A DNA stretch of 64,000 nucleotides from Flavobacteriales bacterium (GTDB taxonomy: Bacteria; Bacteroidota; Bacteroidia; Flavobacteriales_E; Vicingaceae), in the NCBI GenBank assembly GCA_026196775.1, contig JAPHUD010000002.1, positions 96,721 through 160,720 of the forward strand. The letters run 5' to 3'. The notes beneath the pieces were generated by a model. That model was not told where the DNA came from and searched no databases. It was given only the letters and a program-made list of their open reading frames with translations. How positions within the stretch are numbered: the stretch's first letter is position 1; every line of letters starts with the position of its first letter. This document shows, piece by piece, positions 18,162 to 27,483 of this stretch. Both the position numbers and the translations under genes were made by a program.

Positions 18162-18353
18162 ATGACTGATTTTATTTACTGGTTAGGCGATTTCTTTTTC
18201 ACAATCTTTAAACCGTTAGAGTGGTTAGGAGAAACTCCATACTTTAATTTAAACGTAGCTTTTATTATTTTAGGCTTTATAGGCTTGTTTGTTTGGTTAA
18301 AAATGCAAGCAAAATTTAACAAAGAAGCTGAAGAAAAAGGTACTTTAAAATAA
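18162..18353 (+). CDS. DUF6341-like small membrane protein
   Basis: 63 residues: an amphipathic N-terminus (MTDFIYWLGDFFFTIFKPLEWL), one membrane helix at about 31-50 (VAFIILGFIGLFVWL) and a charged tail. It resembles the DUF6341 family of Flavobacteriales, usually encoded beside DUF6427, as here (divergent, 78 bases apart). Function unknown; co-conservation suggests a joint membrane role. Confidence 0.65.
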   Translation: MTDFIYWLGDFFFTIFKPLEWLGETPYFNLNVAFIILGFIGLFVWLKMQAKFNKEAEEKGTLK

Positions 18354-18367
18354 TTTCTTTCTTAGTA

Positions 18368-18400
18368 ATACCCTACTATTGTTCAATAGTATTTAGGTAT
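18368..18400 (+). terminator. Probable terminator of the DUF6341-like gene
   Basis: ACTATTG-TT-CAATAGT (18375-18390) inside an outer ATACC / GGTAT pair, followed by a T-rich stretch. The rest of 18401-18534 is AT-rich and holds a 10-base tandem repeat (18460-18479) and an AT hairpin (18498-18522), but no gene. Confidence 0.5.
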
Positions 18401-18497
18401 ATTTTCTCTTTTCCTGTTTTGTCAAATTATTATAACCTACCTCATTAAAAAATAATAATTTAAGTAGAATTAAGTAGAAAATACATGAAGGAAGGTA

Positions 18498-18522
18498 TTA
18501 TCAATTATAGGATAATTGATAA
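18498..18522. repeat. Perfect AT-rich inverted repeat beyond the frameshifted gene
   Basis: TTATCAATTAT and ATAATTGATAA (11 bp) around a 3-nt loop, 12 bases past the stop of the frameshifted gene. No U run follows on either strand, so it is not a standard terminator. Confidence 0.6.
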
Positions 18523-18534
18523 AATTAACTTCTG

Positions 18535-19373
18535 TTAATTACAGTTTTCGCAATAGGTTGACTTTAAATAGGGGTCGTTTAACAATTGAAAATTAATTCC
18601 TCCTCTCCCATAAGGATCAAATAATTTACAAAATCTATCTTTATTAAGATTAATAGCATTTAACATTATTGCTCTATAAGATTGATTTTTGGTGTTTTTC
18701 TGATCAATAATTGTCAAGTTTAAATAGTAGAATAATAATTCTTCATCAACATCAATTTTTCTAATGTGAGGTTTTAAAACTTTTTCAGATAAATCATATC
18801 TACCATAGCTAGAAAAGTATTTAGCTAATTGTAAAAAGTCTTGGTTACTCATACTTACGTAGCTATAATTTTTGCTAATGTAATTTATAGAAATATCTTT
18901 TGCTTTGTAATCTCTTTTAAACATCATATATTCACTGTTAATAATGTGATAGTTTAAAAGTAATCTTCTTACTTTGCTAACATCTATTCCTTTTGATGTT
19001 AACGCTTTGATTTCTTTAAGTAATTGATTTGGTTCTATAATAAGTTCCCCATAAAAAAGGTAGAGTTAGTTAATTGATTCTCGGAGTTACAAGGAAATTG
19101 GCTTTTAGTTACAACATCAACAGCTATTCCATCATTTGGTTTTTTGAATAATAGATTAAAATAAGTTTCATCAGTCATTGCAAAATAGATGTCTCTACCT
19201 TCTAATAAGAATCCATACGTAACTTCTGGTGGTAAGCTGTTTACTACAGATAAACATTCTCCACATTTTTGTTGAATAGAAGCGGGAGAAACTTCTTTAA
19301 TATCGTAAGTGTTTTGAGCATTTATTGAAAAAGTGAATATGTTTACTATAATGAGAATGAAAAGATACTTCAT
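18535..19373 (-). pseudogene. Secreted protein gene split by a frameshift in a poly-T tract
   Basis: Two minus-strand ORFs, 19035-19373 (112 residues, signal peptide to INAQ) and 18535-18927 (130 residues), belong to one gene. The frame of the second stays open upstream for 40 codons before its first ATG (ELIIEPNQLLKEIKALTSKG and onward) as far as the end of the first ORF. One extra T in the T6 run at 19053-19058, or a -1 slip there, joins them into 279 residues. The product has a CGEC pair near residue 38 and a terminal CENCN. I recognise no family. It lies 12 bases after the secreted EEP-family gene in the same direction. Mutation, assembly error and programmed slippage are all possible. 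Confidence 0.75.
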
Positions 19374-19385
19374 GTTAAAATGATT

Positions 19386-20603
19386 TTATTGAGCCAATAG
19401 CTTAAAACTTTGCTGTGTTTTATTAGAAGTAATTTTTAAAATAAACACTCCTTTTATATTTTCATTTATTGCTAACTGAAATTGATTTTGATTGTTAAAT
19501 TGAGCAGTCTGGATTAGTTTTCCTAGTAAATCATAAACTTCTATAGTTAATTTTTCTTCTACATTTTTAGAAGAGAAATGAAAATATTGATTTGCATAAT
19601 AGCCTTTCCATGGAATAGTAGCTTCTTCTTTTATACTCACATTGTAGCCAATTTCTGTTTTCATTATTACAGGCAAATGATCTGACATATAATGTAACGC
19701 TTCAATAATATTTTGAGGTGCTGATGTATTGGTTGGTGCAGCTAAAATAGATTGATTATAGTGATTACCATCATTGCCTAAAGCATAATAGGAATTCGGT
19801 ATATATTTAAAATAGTTATGCCCACTTCTTACATCATCACTCACAAACATCCAGTCAAACCTGTCATCCATCCCTCCATTAGAACCACCATCTGGTAAGA
19901 TTGCAGTTCTTGGACTTTGTGTATGCACGTTAGCAAAAAAAGAATTGGCATGCCATAATCCAGGTGCATTTATTGGGTCGTATAAGTTTACGCTTCCACC
20001 GTTTAATATAGTATTGAAAGCTGCTTCATAATCTCCATAAATATTCATGTCACCAGCAAAGATTACATTTTCTAATGTTGCAGCTTTATTATCTAAATAA
20101 TTTTTAAAAACTACTGCTTCTTGGTTTCGTTGCTGTTCATTGCTCCACCCCTGACTAGCTTTTAAATGTGCCATGTAGCAATGAATAAAAATAGTATCAT
20201 CACCAGGTCCTAATCCCGGAGATTTATAAAACAATATATACTCACTAATGTTTCTTAATGAAGTGGGAATTTCGTATTGACTGTAAAGTTCTAGTTTGTT
20301 AGAGTTATAAAAAAGCATGTTGTCAGTATCCGGACCATCAAAATAGGTTGCACTTTGATAGTGAGAAATACCATCAACATTTAGGGCATCATTTAAAATA
20401 AGATTTATACCACTAAAAGAAGTAAGTTCGGTAATTAAAAAAATATCAGGTTGCACATGTTTTATTATAGGCTTAAGAGTGTCTGCTTTTGAAGCGTTTG
20501 ATGCAGGATAATTTAGGATGTTATATGCCATTACTGTTAACGTATCTTGTGCAGTAATGAATAAAGAGCTAAATAGAAAAAATAAGGCAATAAAATATTT
20601 CAT
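19386..20603 (-). CDS. Secreted endonuclease/exonuclease/phosphatase-family enzyme with T9SS sorting domain
   Basis: 405 residues: signal peptide to FITAQ; EEP (DNase I/sphingomyelinase-like) domain at about 22-310 with VMAYNILNYP, DIFLITELTS, FAGDMNIYGD, RFDWMFVSDD and the catalytic MSDHLPVIM; then a C-terminal type A sorting domain (about 330-405: LTIEVYDLLGKLIQTAQF, then GVFILKI). The metal-binding Asn/Glu/Asp/His set is intact, so it should cleave phosphodiesters outside the cell; DNA, nucleotides and phospholipids are all possible substrates. It is 37 bases downstream of a second EEP gene and divergent from the TonB receptor locus. Confidence 0.9.
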   Translation of the reverse strand: MKYFIALFFLFSSLFITAQDTLTVMAYNILNYPASNASKADTLKPIIKHVQPDIFLITELTSFSGINLILNDALNVDGISHYQSATYFDGPDTDNMLFYNSNKLELYSQYEIPTSLRNISEYILFYKSPGLGPGDDTIFIHCYMAHLKASQGWSNEQQRNQEAVVFKNYLDNKAATLENVIFAGDMNIYGDYEAAFNTILNGGSVNLYDPINAPGLWHANSFFANVHTQSPRTAILPDGGSNGGMDDRFDWMFVSDDVRSGHNYFKYIPNSYYALGNDGNHYNQSILAAPTNTSAPQNIIEALHYMSDHLPVIMKTEIGYNVSIKEEATIPWKGYYANQYFHFSSKNVEEKLTIEVYDLLGKLIQTAQFNNQNQFQLAINENIKGVFILKITSNKTQQSFKLLAQ

Positions 20604-20640
20604 TAAAAAAGTTTGAGTAAGCGGTTAAATAGTGTAGAGA

Positions 20641-21699
20641 TTACATCTCTTTAATTAAATACAAATATACAGGAAAGTGGTCACTAAACCCGCCAATATA
20701 TTCTCCAAAAGAATAAGTTCTGTAAGGATATCCTTTAAACCTTCCTGTGTCTGATTTGAGGTAGTTTTTGTTATAAACAACTGATTTATAGTATTTCAAT
20801 GAAGAATAATCATCGCCTAAAAGTGGTTCGGAAATAATAATTTGGTCGAATAAATTCCAAGCATCTTGATAACCTAAGGTGCCAATTCCTTTCTTAAAGA
20901 AATCTTCAAAAGGATTATAAAGCTTACCATTATTGGCTTCTTCTTTCGTTCCAACAGTTTTTAAATAACCTCTAACACTAACATCTACAGGATCATCATT
21001 TAAATCACCCATATAAAGCACTTTTGTATTAGGGTCGACCTGTTGTAATGAATCTATAATGGCTCTTGCTAATTGTGCAGCAGCAATTCTTTTTGGTTTA
21101 CTTCTTTTTTCTCCTCCTCTTCGTGATGGCCAATGAGCAACGATTACATGAATTTTTTCACCATGTAGTTCTCCTGAAACCAATAGTTGACTACGTGTAA
21201 AAAAATTACTGTCAGTTGGGATACTTAGGATATAACTTTTTGCACTTACATTCTTAAAATAATTGGGATTGTACAATAGCCCAACATCAATTCCTCTTTT
21301 ATCAGGAGAATCGTAATGAACAATTTGGTAATTTCTGTTCTTAATGGCATCTTGTTTTATCAAATCTTCTAAAACAGATTTATTTTCAACTTCAGCAACC
21401 CCTAAAATAGCAGCTCCATCAGGAGTGACTTCTGTACCAAGTTCAGAAATAACTCGAGCCATGTTGCCTAATTTTTCGTAATATTTAGGAGTGTTCCATC
21501 TTTTGGGTCCTTTAGGAGTAAAATCATCCTGCAAAATTAAAGTGGTATCGGAGTCAACAATTGTATCGAATAAATTTTCAAGATTATAAAAACCTATACA
21601 AGTTACTGCATAGTTTTTTTTGTCGGTATTATTTTGAGAAAAAGCTACTATCTGTAGGCTTATAATTAACCAAAGAGAAAGAATGATTTTTTTAGTCAT
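20641..21699 (-). CDS. Secreted or periplasmic endonuclease/exonuclease/phosphatase-family enzyme
   Basis: 352 residues from the ATG at 21699 (a TTG six codons upstream is less likely). Signal peptide to IVAFSQ and no sorting domain. EEP motifs: IGFYNLENLFDTI, ILGVAEVENKSVLEDL (metal Glu), VIVAHWPSRRGGEKRSKPKR, LYMGDLNDDPVD and GGFSDHFPVYLYL (catalytic Asp-His). The W-P-S-R loop after AH resembles bacterial extracellular nucleases of this fold rather than phosphoinositide enzymes. It is the first gene of the minus-strand unit, starting 228 bases from the TonB receptor gene. Confidence 0.88.
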   Translation of the reverse strand: MTKKIILSLWLIISLQIVAFSQNNTDKKNYAVTCIGFYNLENLFDTIVDSDTTLILQDDFTPKGPKRWNTPKYYEKLGNMARVISELGTEVTPDGAAILGVAEVENKSVLEDLIKQDAIKNRNYQIVHYDSPDKRGIDVGLLYNPNYFKNVSAKSYILSIPTDSNFFTRSQLLVSGELHGEKIHVIVAHWPSRRGGEKRSKPKRIAAAQLARAIIDSLQQVDPNTKVLYMGDLNDDPVDVSVRGYLKTVGTKEEANNGKLYNPFEDFFKKGIGTLGYQDAWNLFDQIIISEPLLGDDYSSLKYYKSVVYNKNYLKSDTGRFKGYPYRTYSFGEYIGGFSDHFPVYLYLIKEM

Positions 21700-21804
21700 A
21701 AAAATTGTTTTTTGCAAAATAAAGCATAATTCAACAATTATACCTTTTAGCTACTTTTTGATGACAATAAATTTAGGTTAATAAATCATTAAGTTACCAA
21801 CAAA

Positions 21805-21837
21805 TTGTTTCTCACTAATTAAATATTACTATTTTTG
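21805..21837 (+). promoter_or_regulatory. Promoter of the TonB-receptor operon
   Basis: TTG (21805-21807), 22-base spacer, TATTTTTG (21830-21837). It predicts a leader of about 85 bases. The divergent region 21700-21927 shows no further operator that I could identify. Confidence 0.6.
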
Positions 21838-21927
21838 CCTCGCATTAATAAAAAGTGATCATCCTAGGAAGCAACCAAGTAAGACTTCTAACCGCTTTTT
21901 AAATTATTGATATATCATTATATATAC

Positions 21928-24486
21928 ATGAGTTTTTTTAGATATTCTATTGTTGCGGCTAGTACCGTTTTTTTTCTGTTTTCAAACAATTTGTTGGCAC
22001 AAACAGATACAACTAAGATTGTAAGTAATTCAAAAGATACCACCGAGGCTGAAATAGAAAGGGTGGTAGTCCCAACTTTTACAACAACTTTAGATGCGTT
22101 GGAAGATGAAAATGCCGAAAACCAAGATGTTTCAGGTTTATTACAATCTTCACGAGATATTTTTAATTCTACTGCCGGATTTAATTTTGGCGTAGCTCGT
22201 TACAGAATTAGAGGGTATGATTCAGAAAATTTTGTGGTAACCATGAATGGTGTTACATTAAACAATCCCGAAACAGGTAGAGCCATTTGGGCTTTGTGGG
22301 GTGGATTAAACGACATTACTCGTTACCAAGAAACTAAAAATGGTATTTCTTCATCACCACTTACTTTTGGAGGTATTGGAGGGTCTTCTAATATTAATGC
22401 TCGTCCAACTGCGGTAAGAAAAGGAACTAACATTTCTTATGCCCTTGCTAACAGAACTTATAGTCACAGAATTATGGCTACGCATTCAACCGGAATGATG
22501 GACAATGGAATGGCAGTAGCAGTTTCAGCTTCTGGCAGATATTCTGATGAGGGATATATTGATGGTACCTTTTATAGTGGAGCAAGTTATTTTGTATCTA
22601 TAGAAAAAAAATTAAACAATAAACACAGTTTAGGTTTTGTGGGTTTTGCTGCACCAACTGTTCAAGGTAGAAATAGCATTACTACTCAAGAAACTTACGA
22701 TTTAACAGGTAATAATTTTTATAACTCTTATTGGGGTTATCAAGATGGTGAAAAAAGAAATTCACGTGTAAGAAATACGCATCAACCTCGATTAATATTA
22801 AATCACTATTTTGATATTAACGATAAAACCCAATTGATGTCTTCTGTTTATTACACTTTTGGTAGAAGCGGAAATACACGTTTAAATTGGCATGATGCTG
22901 CGGATCCAAGACCCGAATATTGGAAAAATTTACCAAGTGCTTACAGTGAGCCTGGCAATGAATTATTATTTGCTCAACAAACTGCATTATGGCAAGCACA
23001 AGATCCTACAACTACCCAATTAGATTGGGATCATTTTTATTTTGCTAATAGCAAAAATCTTTACACCTTAGATAATGTTGATGGAACGGGAACCTCTTTA
23101 ACAGGAAATAGATCTAAATACATTGTTGAAGAACAAAGACAAGATGTTTATGATTATGGTTTTAATTCAACATTAACTCATAAATTAGCTGATAATTTAA
23201 CGTTGTCGGGAGGAATTAAAGGTAGTATTTATAAAAGTAAAAACTTTAAAGTAATAGATGATTTATTAGGAGGAGATTTTTGGGTAGATGTGGATCAGTT
23301 TGCAGAAAGAGATTTTGCTGACCCAGATGCTGCTCAAACAGATTTAAATAATCCTAACAGAGCAGTTAGAGAAGGAGATAAGTTCGGATACGATTATGAT
23401 ATTAACATTAATACCACTAATCTTTATGCTCAGTTAGACGGAACTTCGGCTAAAATAGATTGGTTTTTTGGAGCTTCAACTACTTACACTTCTTTTTGGA
23501 GAACAGGAAATGTAAGAAATGGACTTTTTCCGGAAGATTCTTATGGTGATTCTGAAAAACAAAACTTTTTTAATTTTGGAACAAAAGCCGGATTAGTATA
23601 CAAACTTACTGGAAGACACATGTTCAGTATTAATGGAGCTTATTTAACAAGAGCACCATTGGCAAGAAACTCATTTTTATCACCTAGAACTAGAGATGAA
23701 GTGGTAAGTGGACTTAAAAATGAGCAAATATTTTCCGGAGATTTTAACTACATTGTTCGTTATCCTAAAGTAAAAACAAGAGCAACAGTTTTTTATACTA
23801 GTATTCAAGATAAATTATGGTCAAGAAATTTTTATCACGATGAGTTAAATACTTTCGTAAACTATGTGATGACGGGTGTTGATCAACTTTTTGTTGGTGT
23901 TGAATTTGGTGGAGAAGTTAAAGTAACACCTACAATTACCGCTACAGGAACATTTGCTATGGGAGATTTTACTTATAACTCTAGACCAACAGCAACAGTT
24001 ACTCAAGATAATTCAACAAAATTATTGGAAGAAAACAAAACCATTTATTTGAAAAACTATAAAATTGGAGAATCACCTCAAACAGTATCTTCAATTGGTT
24101 TAAGATATCGTTCTCCAAAATATTGGTTTATGGGAGTAGATTTTAACTATTTTGCAGATATTTATTTACAGGTAAACCCTGATAGACGATCTGAATCTGC
24201 TGTTGACAATTTTGTAGATACGGATCCACAAGTATCACAAATCTTAGATCAAACTAAATTAGATAACAATTATACATTAAACTTTTTTGCAGGAAAATCG
24301 TGGAAGTTTGGTGAATACTTTCTTCGCGTAAACTTAAATGTTACTAATGTATTGGATAATAAAGATTTCCAAACAGGCGGATTTGAACAATTAAGATATA
24401 CTACAACCAATATAGATAAATTCCCTCCAATGATTGGATACATGATGGGAAGAACCTATTTTGCAATGGTATCATTCTCATTTTAA
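21928..24486 (+). CDS. TonB-dependent outer-membrane receptor
   Basis: 852 residues from the ATG at 21928 (signal peptide to NLLAQ; an upstream in-frame ATG at 21907 adds seven residues). The plug domain follows directly (about 70-180: RYRIRGYDSENFVVTMNGV, GRAIWALWGGLNDITRY, GGIGGSSNINARP), without an N-terminal carboxypeptidase-like or STN domain. The remainder is a 22-strand barrel ending in YFAMVSFSF. There is no adjacent SusD, so it is not a classic glycan locus. With the downstream DUF5689 lipoprotein and the divergent nuclease-fold enzymes it probably imports a product those enzymes release. Confidence 0.93.
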   Translation: MSFFRYSIVAASTVFFLFSNNLLAQTDTTKIVSNSKDTTEAEIERVVVPTFTTTLDALEDENAENQDVSGLLQSSRDIFNSTAGFNFGVARYRIRGYDSENFVVTMNGVTLNNPETGRAIWALWGGLNDITRYQETKNGISSSPLTFGGIGGSSNINARPTAVRKGTNISYALANRTYSHRIMATHSTGMMDNGMAVAVSASGRYSDEGYIDGTFYSGASYFVSIEKKLNNKHSLGFVGFAAPTVQGRNSITTQETYDLTGNNFYNSYWGYQDGEKRNSRVRNTHQPRLILNHYFDINDKTQLMSSVYYTFGRSGNTRLNWHDAADPRPEYWKNLPSAYSEPGNELLFAQQTALWQAQDPTTTQLDWDHFYFANSKNLYTLDNVDGTGTSLTGNRSKYIVEEQRQDVYDYGFNSTLTHKLADNLTLSGGIKGSIYKSKNFKVIDDLLGGDFWVDVDQFAERDFADPDAAQTDLNNPNRAVREGDKFGYDYDININTTNLYAQLDGTSAKIDWFFGASTTYTSFWRTGNVRNGLFPEDSYGDSEKQNFFNFGTKAGLVYKLTGRHMFSINGAYLTRAPLARNSFLSPRTRDEVVSGLKNEQIFSGDFNYIVRYPKVKTRATVFYTSIQDKLWSRNFYHDELNTFVNYVMTGVDQLFVGVEFGGEVKVTPTITATGTFAMGDFTYNSRPTATVTQDNSTKLLEENKTIYLKNYKIGESPQTVSSIGLRYRSPKYWFMGVDFNYFADIYLQVNPDRRSESAVDNFVDTDPQVSQILDQTKLDNNYTLNFFAGKSWKFGEYFLRVNLNVTNVLDNKDFQTGGFEQLRYTTTNIDKFPPMIGYMMGRTYFAMVSFSF

Positions 24487-24521
24487 AAATATTAATTAAT
24501 TTTATACTAACAATATACACT

Positions 24522-25748
24522 ATGACAATTACTAAAAAAATAACAGGAATACTATTATTAGCTGGAATTTCACTTTTCTCAGTTGGCTGTAAAAAAGATT
24601 TTGATACACCACCTATCAAAACTATTCCCGAAGGAAATAGAATAACTATTGCCGATTTAAAAGCAATGTATCAAAATACTCCACTAAAAATTACCGATGA
24701 ACTTTCTTTGTTTGCCGTAGTAACCATGGATGAGCAAAGTGGAAATATTTACAAAGAAGCTTACATTCAAGATGAAACAGGAGCTATTAATTTAAGATTG
24801 TTATCTTCCGGTGGTCTATATCAAGGAGATTCGGTTAGAGTTTTTTTAAAGGGAACAATACTCAATATGTATAGAAAAATGATGCAATTAGATTCTGTAG
24901 ATGTAGATAATAACATCATTAAACAAGCTACTAAGAAAGATAGACAACCCGATGTACTTACAAGTATAGCTAATATAGATACAGTATTCCATCAAGGTAA
25001 ATTGATTAAATTTGAAAATGTTCAGTTTTCTTCATCAGAATTAGGGAATACGTATGCGGATGGTATAAATTTACTTGCTAAGAGTAGAACGTTAGAAGAT
25101 GCTTTTGGTAAAACTATTATTGTTAGAACAAGTGGTTATGCCAATTTTGCTAATGATACTTTGCCTAATGGAAAAGGTTCATTAATTGCCATTGTAAGTC
25201 AATATGACGAAACCCTACAGTTATTAATTAGAAATCCGAATGAAGTTATTCTCAATAATCCACGTTCTGGTTTAGCTAAGAATTTTCAAGATGAAAGTAT
25301 AACTTCTGGAGGTTGGACAACTCAATTAGTTACGGGAACATATAATTGGACAACAAGTGATGCTGGATCAACAGGTAATTTCTATGGAATGATGTCTAAC
25401 TGGACAGGTAGTGGAAATGTAGCCTCTGAGGCATGGTTAATTTCTCCTGCCATTGATTTAAGTGCTTCTACCAATGCTACTTTTGATTTTAGAAATGCTT
25501 CTAATTTTTCAGGGCCAAATATGGAAGTGCTTGTTTCAACTAATTATGATGGAGTAAGTGCTCCATCAACAGCCACATGGACCCAATTAGGAGCTAATCT
25601 TTCTACAGGTGGTTTTGCGTGGGTAAATGGAGGTCCGTTAAGTTTAAATTCTTACTTAACCAATGGTGTATATTTAGCTTTTAAATATACAGGAACTGCA
25701 TCAAGTGGTAAAACTTGGGAAGTAGATGATATTATAGTAACATGGTAA
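24522..25748 (+). CDS. DUF5689 surface lipoprotein with a C-terminal choice-of-anchor J type domain
   Basis: 408 residues. Lipobox FSVGCKKDF at 19-27. Residues about 40-235 form the DUF5689 domain (ITIADLKAMYQ, YIQDETGAINLRL, GDSVRVFLKGT, an OB-like beta fold). Residues about 255-408 resemble a cleaved-adhesin/choice-of-anchor J jelly roll (NFQDESITSGGW, AWLISPAIDLS, DDIIVTW). No nuclease motif. It follows the TonB receptor by 35 bases, the usual position of a substrate-binding partner of the receptor (SusD-like position, unrelated fold). Ligand unknown. Confidence 0.85.
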   Translation: MTITKKITGILLLAGISLFSVGCKKDFDTPPIKTIPEGNRITIADLKAMYQNTPLKITDELSLFAVVTMDEQSGNIYKEAYIQDETGAINLRLLSSGGLYQGDSVRVFLKGTILNMYRKMMQLDSVDVDNNIIKQATKKDRQPDVLTSIANIDTVFHQGKLIKFENVQFSSSELGNTYADGINLLAKSRTLEDAFGKTIIVRTSGYANFANDTLPNGKGSLIAIVSQYDETLQLLIRNPNEVILNNPRSGLAKNFQDESITSGGWTTQLVTGTYNWTTSDAGSTGNFYGMMSNWTGSGNVASEAWLISPAIDLSASTNATFDFRNASNFSGPNMEVLVSTNYDGVSAPSTATWTQLGANLSTGGFAWVNGGPLSLNSYLTNGVYLAFKYTGTASSGKTWEVDDIIVTW

Positions 25749-25794
25749 CTTTTTTAAATAGATAAATTTTATTAACCCCTTAAAATTAATAGTT

Positions 25795-27189
25795 ATGAAA
25801 AAAATCTTTACAATTTTAACAGCCGTTTGTATCGGAGCAGTTAGTTTCGGACAAACCGTTTTTCAAAGTAACCTAAGCTCTTGGGCTAGTGGAGATCCAA
25901 CAGATTGGATGGGAAACACAACAAGTATAACTTCAGCTAACGTAGTAGAACAAACAGGACTAGCTACTTATGGAACCAGCATGGCGTCCTTAATTAATGC
26001 TACAACCTCTCATAAAAGATTTACTACACAACCAGTGAATGTTGTAGCGGGAGAATCTTACCTTATAGAAATGTGGGTAGTAGCCCAAAATTCTGGTGAA
26101 TTAAGAACAAATTATTATGATGTAACTAATAGCGCTTATGGGACATATAACCCTTATATTGATGTTGCAGCTGCTTCAGGTGGTAACTTGGTGATGATTT
26201 CTCAAACAGTAACAGTTCCTGCTAACTCTACTAGCGTTGAGTTTATTTTATCACTTAGGAACACAGACCCTACAACAGCTCCAGCACCATTTGAAATCGG
26301 TATTTTAGTTGATTCCGTTGCTATTACTTCAACAACACCTCCAACTACTAGCATTAAAAAAATCTATGACATTCAGTTTACAACTAACCCTAATGGAGAT
26401 TCTCCTGAAGTAGGAAATGTTGTTACAACTAAAGGTGTGATTACAGGGATTATTAAAAATGGACCAGACAGACATGCTTTCTTTATACAAGATAGTGCTT
26501 TAGCTTGGAATGGAATATATGTGTACGAAAGAAATGATTCAACTTTAGTTATTGGCGATAGTGTTGAAGTTACCGGTACTGTTGCTGAATACAATGGATT
26601 AACAGAACTTTCTTTTGTATCAAACATTACTGTTTTAAACTCTGGAAATACCTTACCAACTCCTGTTGTAACTACTACTGCAAATGCAAATATGGAACAA
26701 TGGGAAGGTGTTGTAATTCAGACCTTAAATGCTGAATGTACTAGCAATACTGTAGGTTTCGGAATGTGGGAAATTAATGACGGATCAGGTACTCTTTTAG
26801 CTGATGATGATATTTTCCCTTACCATTTTAATGCTGTAGTTGGTTCTGATTATGATGTTACTGGTATCGGACATTATTCTTTCGGTGATTATAAAATCTT
26901 ACCTAGAGATGCTAACGATATTAGTTTAGTAGTGGGTATAGATGAATTAAATTCAAGTAATGTTGCTGTTTATCCAAATCCTGCTAACAATCAAATTACT
27001 TTTCAATTAGAAAATAATGGTTTTGAAGTAATTGTTGCTGATATTACAGGTAAAACTGTTACTACTGCTAATACAGTTGCTAATAAACTTACTATATCTT
27101 TAGATAATTTAAACAACGGAATTTACTTATATACTATTAAAAATAAAGATTTGGTTATTGCTACTAACAAATTTGTAGTAGTTAAATAA
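25795..27189 (+). CDS. Secreted OB-fold protein with T9SS sorting domain
   Basis: 464 residues: signal peptide to SFGQ; a carbohydrate-binding-like beta domain at about 20-180; an OB-fold region at about 185-300 (NVVTTKGVITGIIKNG, AFFIQDSALAWNGIYVY, GDSVEVTGTVAEYNGL); and a type A sorting domain at about 385-464 (VAVYPNPANNQITF, NGIYLYTIK). The OB region has the layout G-x-V-x-T-x-G-V-(V/I)-T plus FFIQD, seen in front of EEP nuclease domains in extracellular ExeM/NucH-type nucleases. Here it is separate while the EEP domains are on the divergent strand. Nucleic-acid binding is inferred. Third gene of the receptor operon. Confidence 0.85.
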   Translation: MKKIFTILTAVCIGAVSFGQTVFQSNLSSWASGDPTDWMGNTTSITSANVVEQTGLATYGTSMASLINATTSHKRFTTQPVNVVAGESYLIEMWVVAQNSGELRTNYYDVTNSAYGTYNPYIDVAAASGGNLVMISQTVTVPANSTSVEFILSLRNTDPTTAPAPFEIGILVDSVAITSTTPPTTSIKKIYDIQFTTNPNGDSPEVGNVVTTKGVITGIIKNGPDRHAFFIQDSALAWNGIYVYERNDSTLVIGDSVEVTGTVAEYNGLTELSFVSNITVLNSGNTLPTPVVTTTANANMEQWEGVVIQTLNAECTSNTVGFGMWEINDGSGTLLADDDIFPYHFNAVVGSDYDVTGIGHYSFGDYKILPRDANDISLVVGIDELNSSNVAVYPNPANNQITFQLENNGFEVIVADITGKTVTTANTVANKLTISLDNLNNGIYLYTIKNKDLVIATNKFVVVK

Positions 27190-27210
27190 TCAAACTCAAA
27201 TAACATTAAC

Positions 27211-27246
27211 AAAAAAGCCGATGAAGATAATTTCATCGGCTTTTTT
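27211..27246 (+). terminator. Terminator of the TonB-receptor operon
   Basis: GCCGATGAA / TTCATCGGC (27217-27225 and 27232-27240) with A6/T6 flanks extending the stem. It closes the three-gene unit. Confidence 0.85.
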
Positions 27247-27460
27247 GTTAGAAACCCTTTAAGGAGCAATACTTACTTAATTTAATAGCGACAAACTCTT
27301 TTTGTTTAGAAGACATTTCCGCTCTAACTAAAGTTATAATTATACTTTACAAATAACAAACATAATTTTAGCTGCCTCCTTATTGATAATTTTCTTACTT
27401 CATTTCAGATAAATAAAAGTATAAGGTCTGGTTTCCCAAATGAAATTAACTGCCTTAAGA
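27247..27460. other. Intergenic region without recognisable gene
   Basis: Between the receptor-operon terminator and the ppiD terminator. No ORF with coding character, no promoter pair, tRNA or repeat was seen apart from the palindrome listed next. Confidence 0.6.
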
Positions 27461-27482
27461 TTTCTTAAATTAATTTAAGAAA
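27461..27482. repeat. 22-bp perfect palindrome
   Basis: Arms TTTCTTAAATT and AATTTAAGAAA meet without a spacer. It directly adjoins the ppiD terminator hairpin on its downstream side. It may extend the terminator or be a protein-binding site; no gene starts nearby. Confidence 0.7.
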
Positions 27483-27483
27483 A

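Noticed and set aside
19050..19058. Classical programmed -1 slippery heptamer at the frameshift
   Set aside because: The T6-A run is not in the X-XXY-YYZ phase of the upstream frame and I see no downstream stimulatory hairpin, so a plain indel is more likely than programmed frameshifting.
21700..21927. Pho box or similar phosphate-control site in the divergent region
   Set aside because: I looked for a paired direct-repeat element and found none convincing; phosphate control is therefore not claimed from the sequence.
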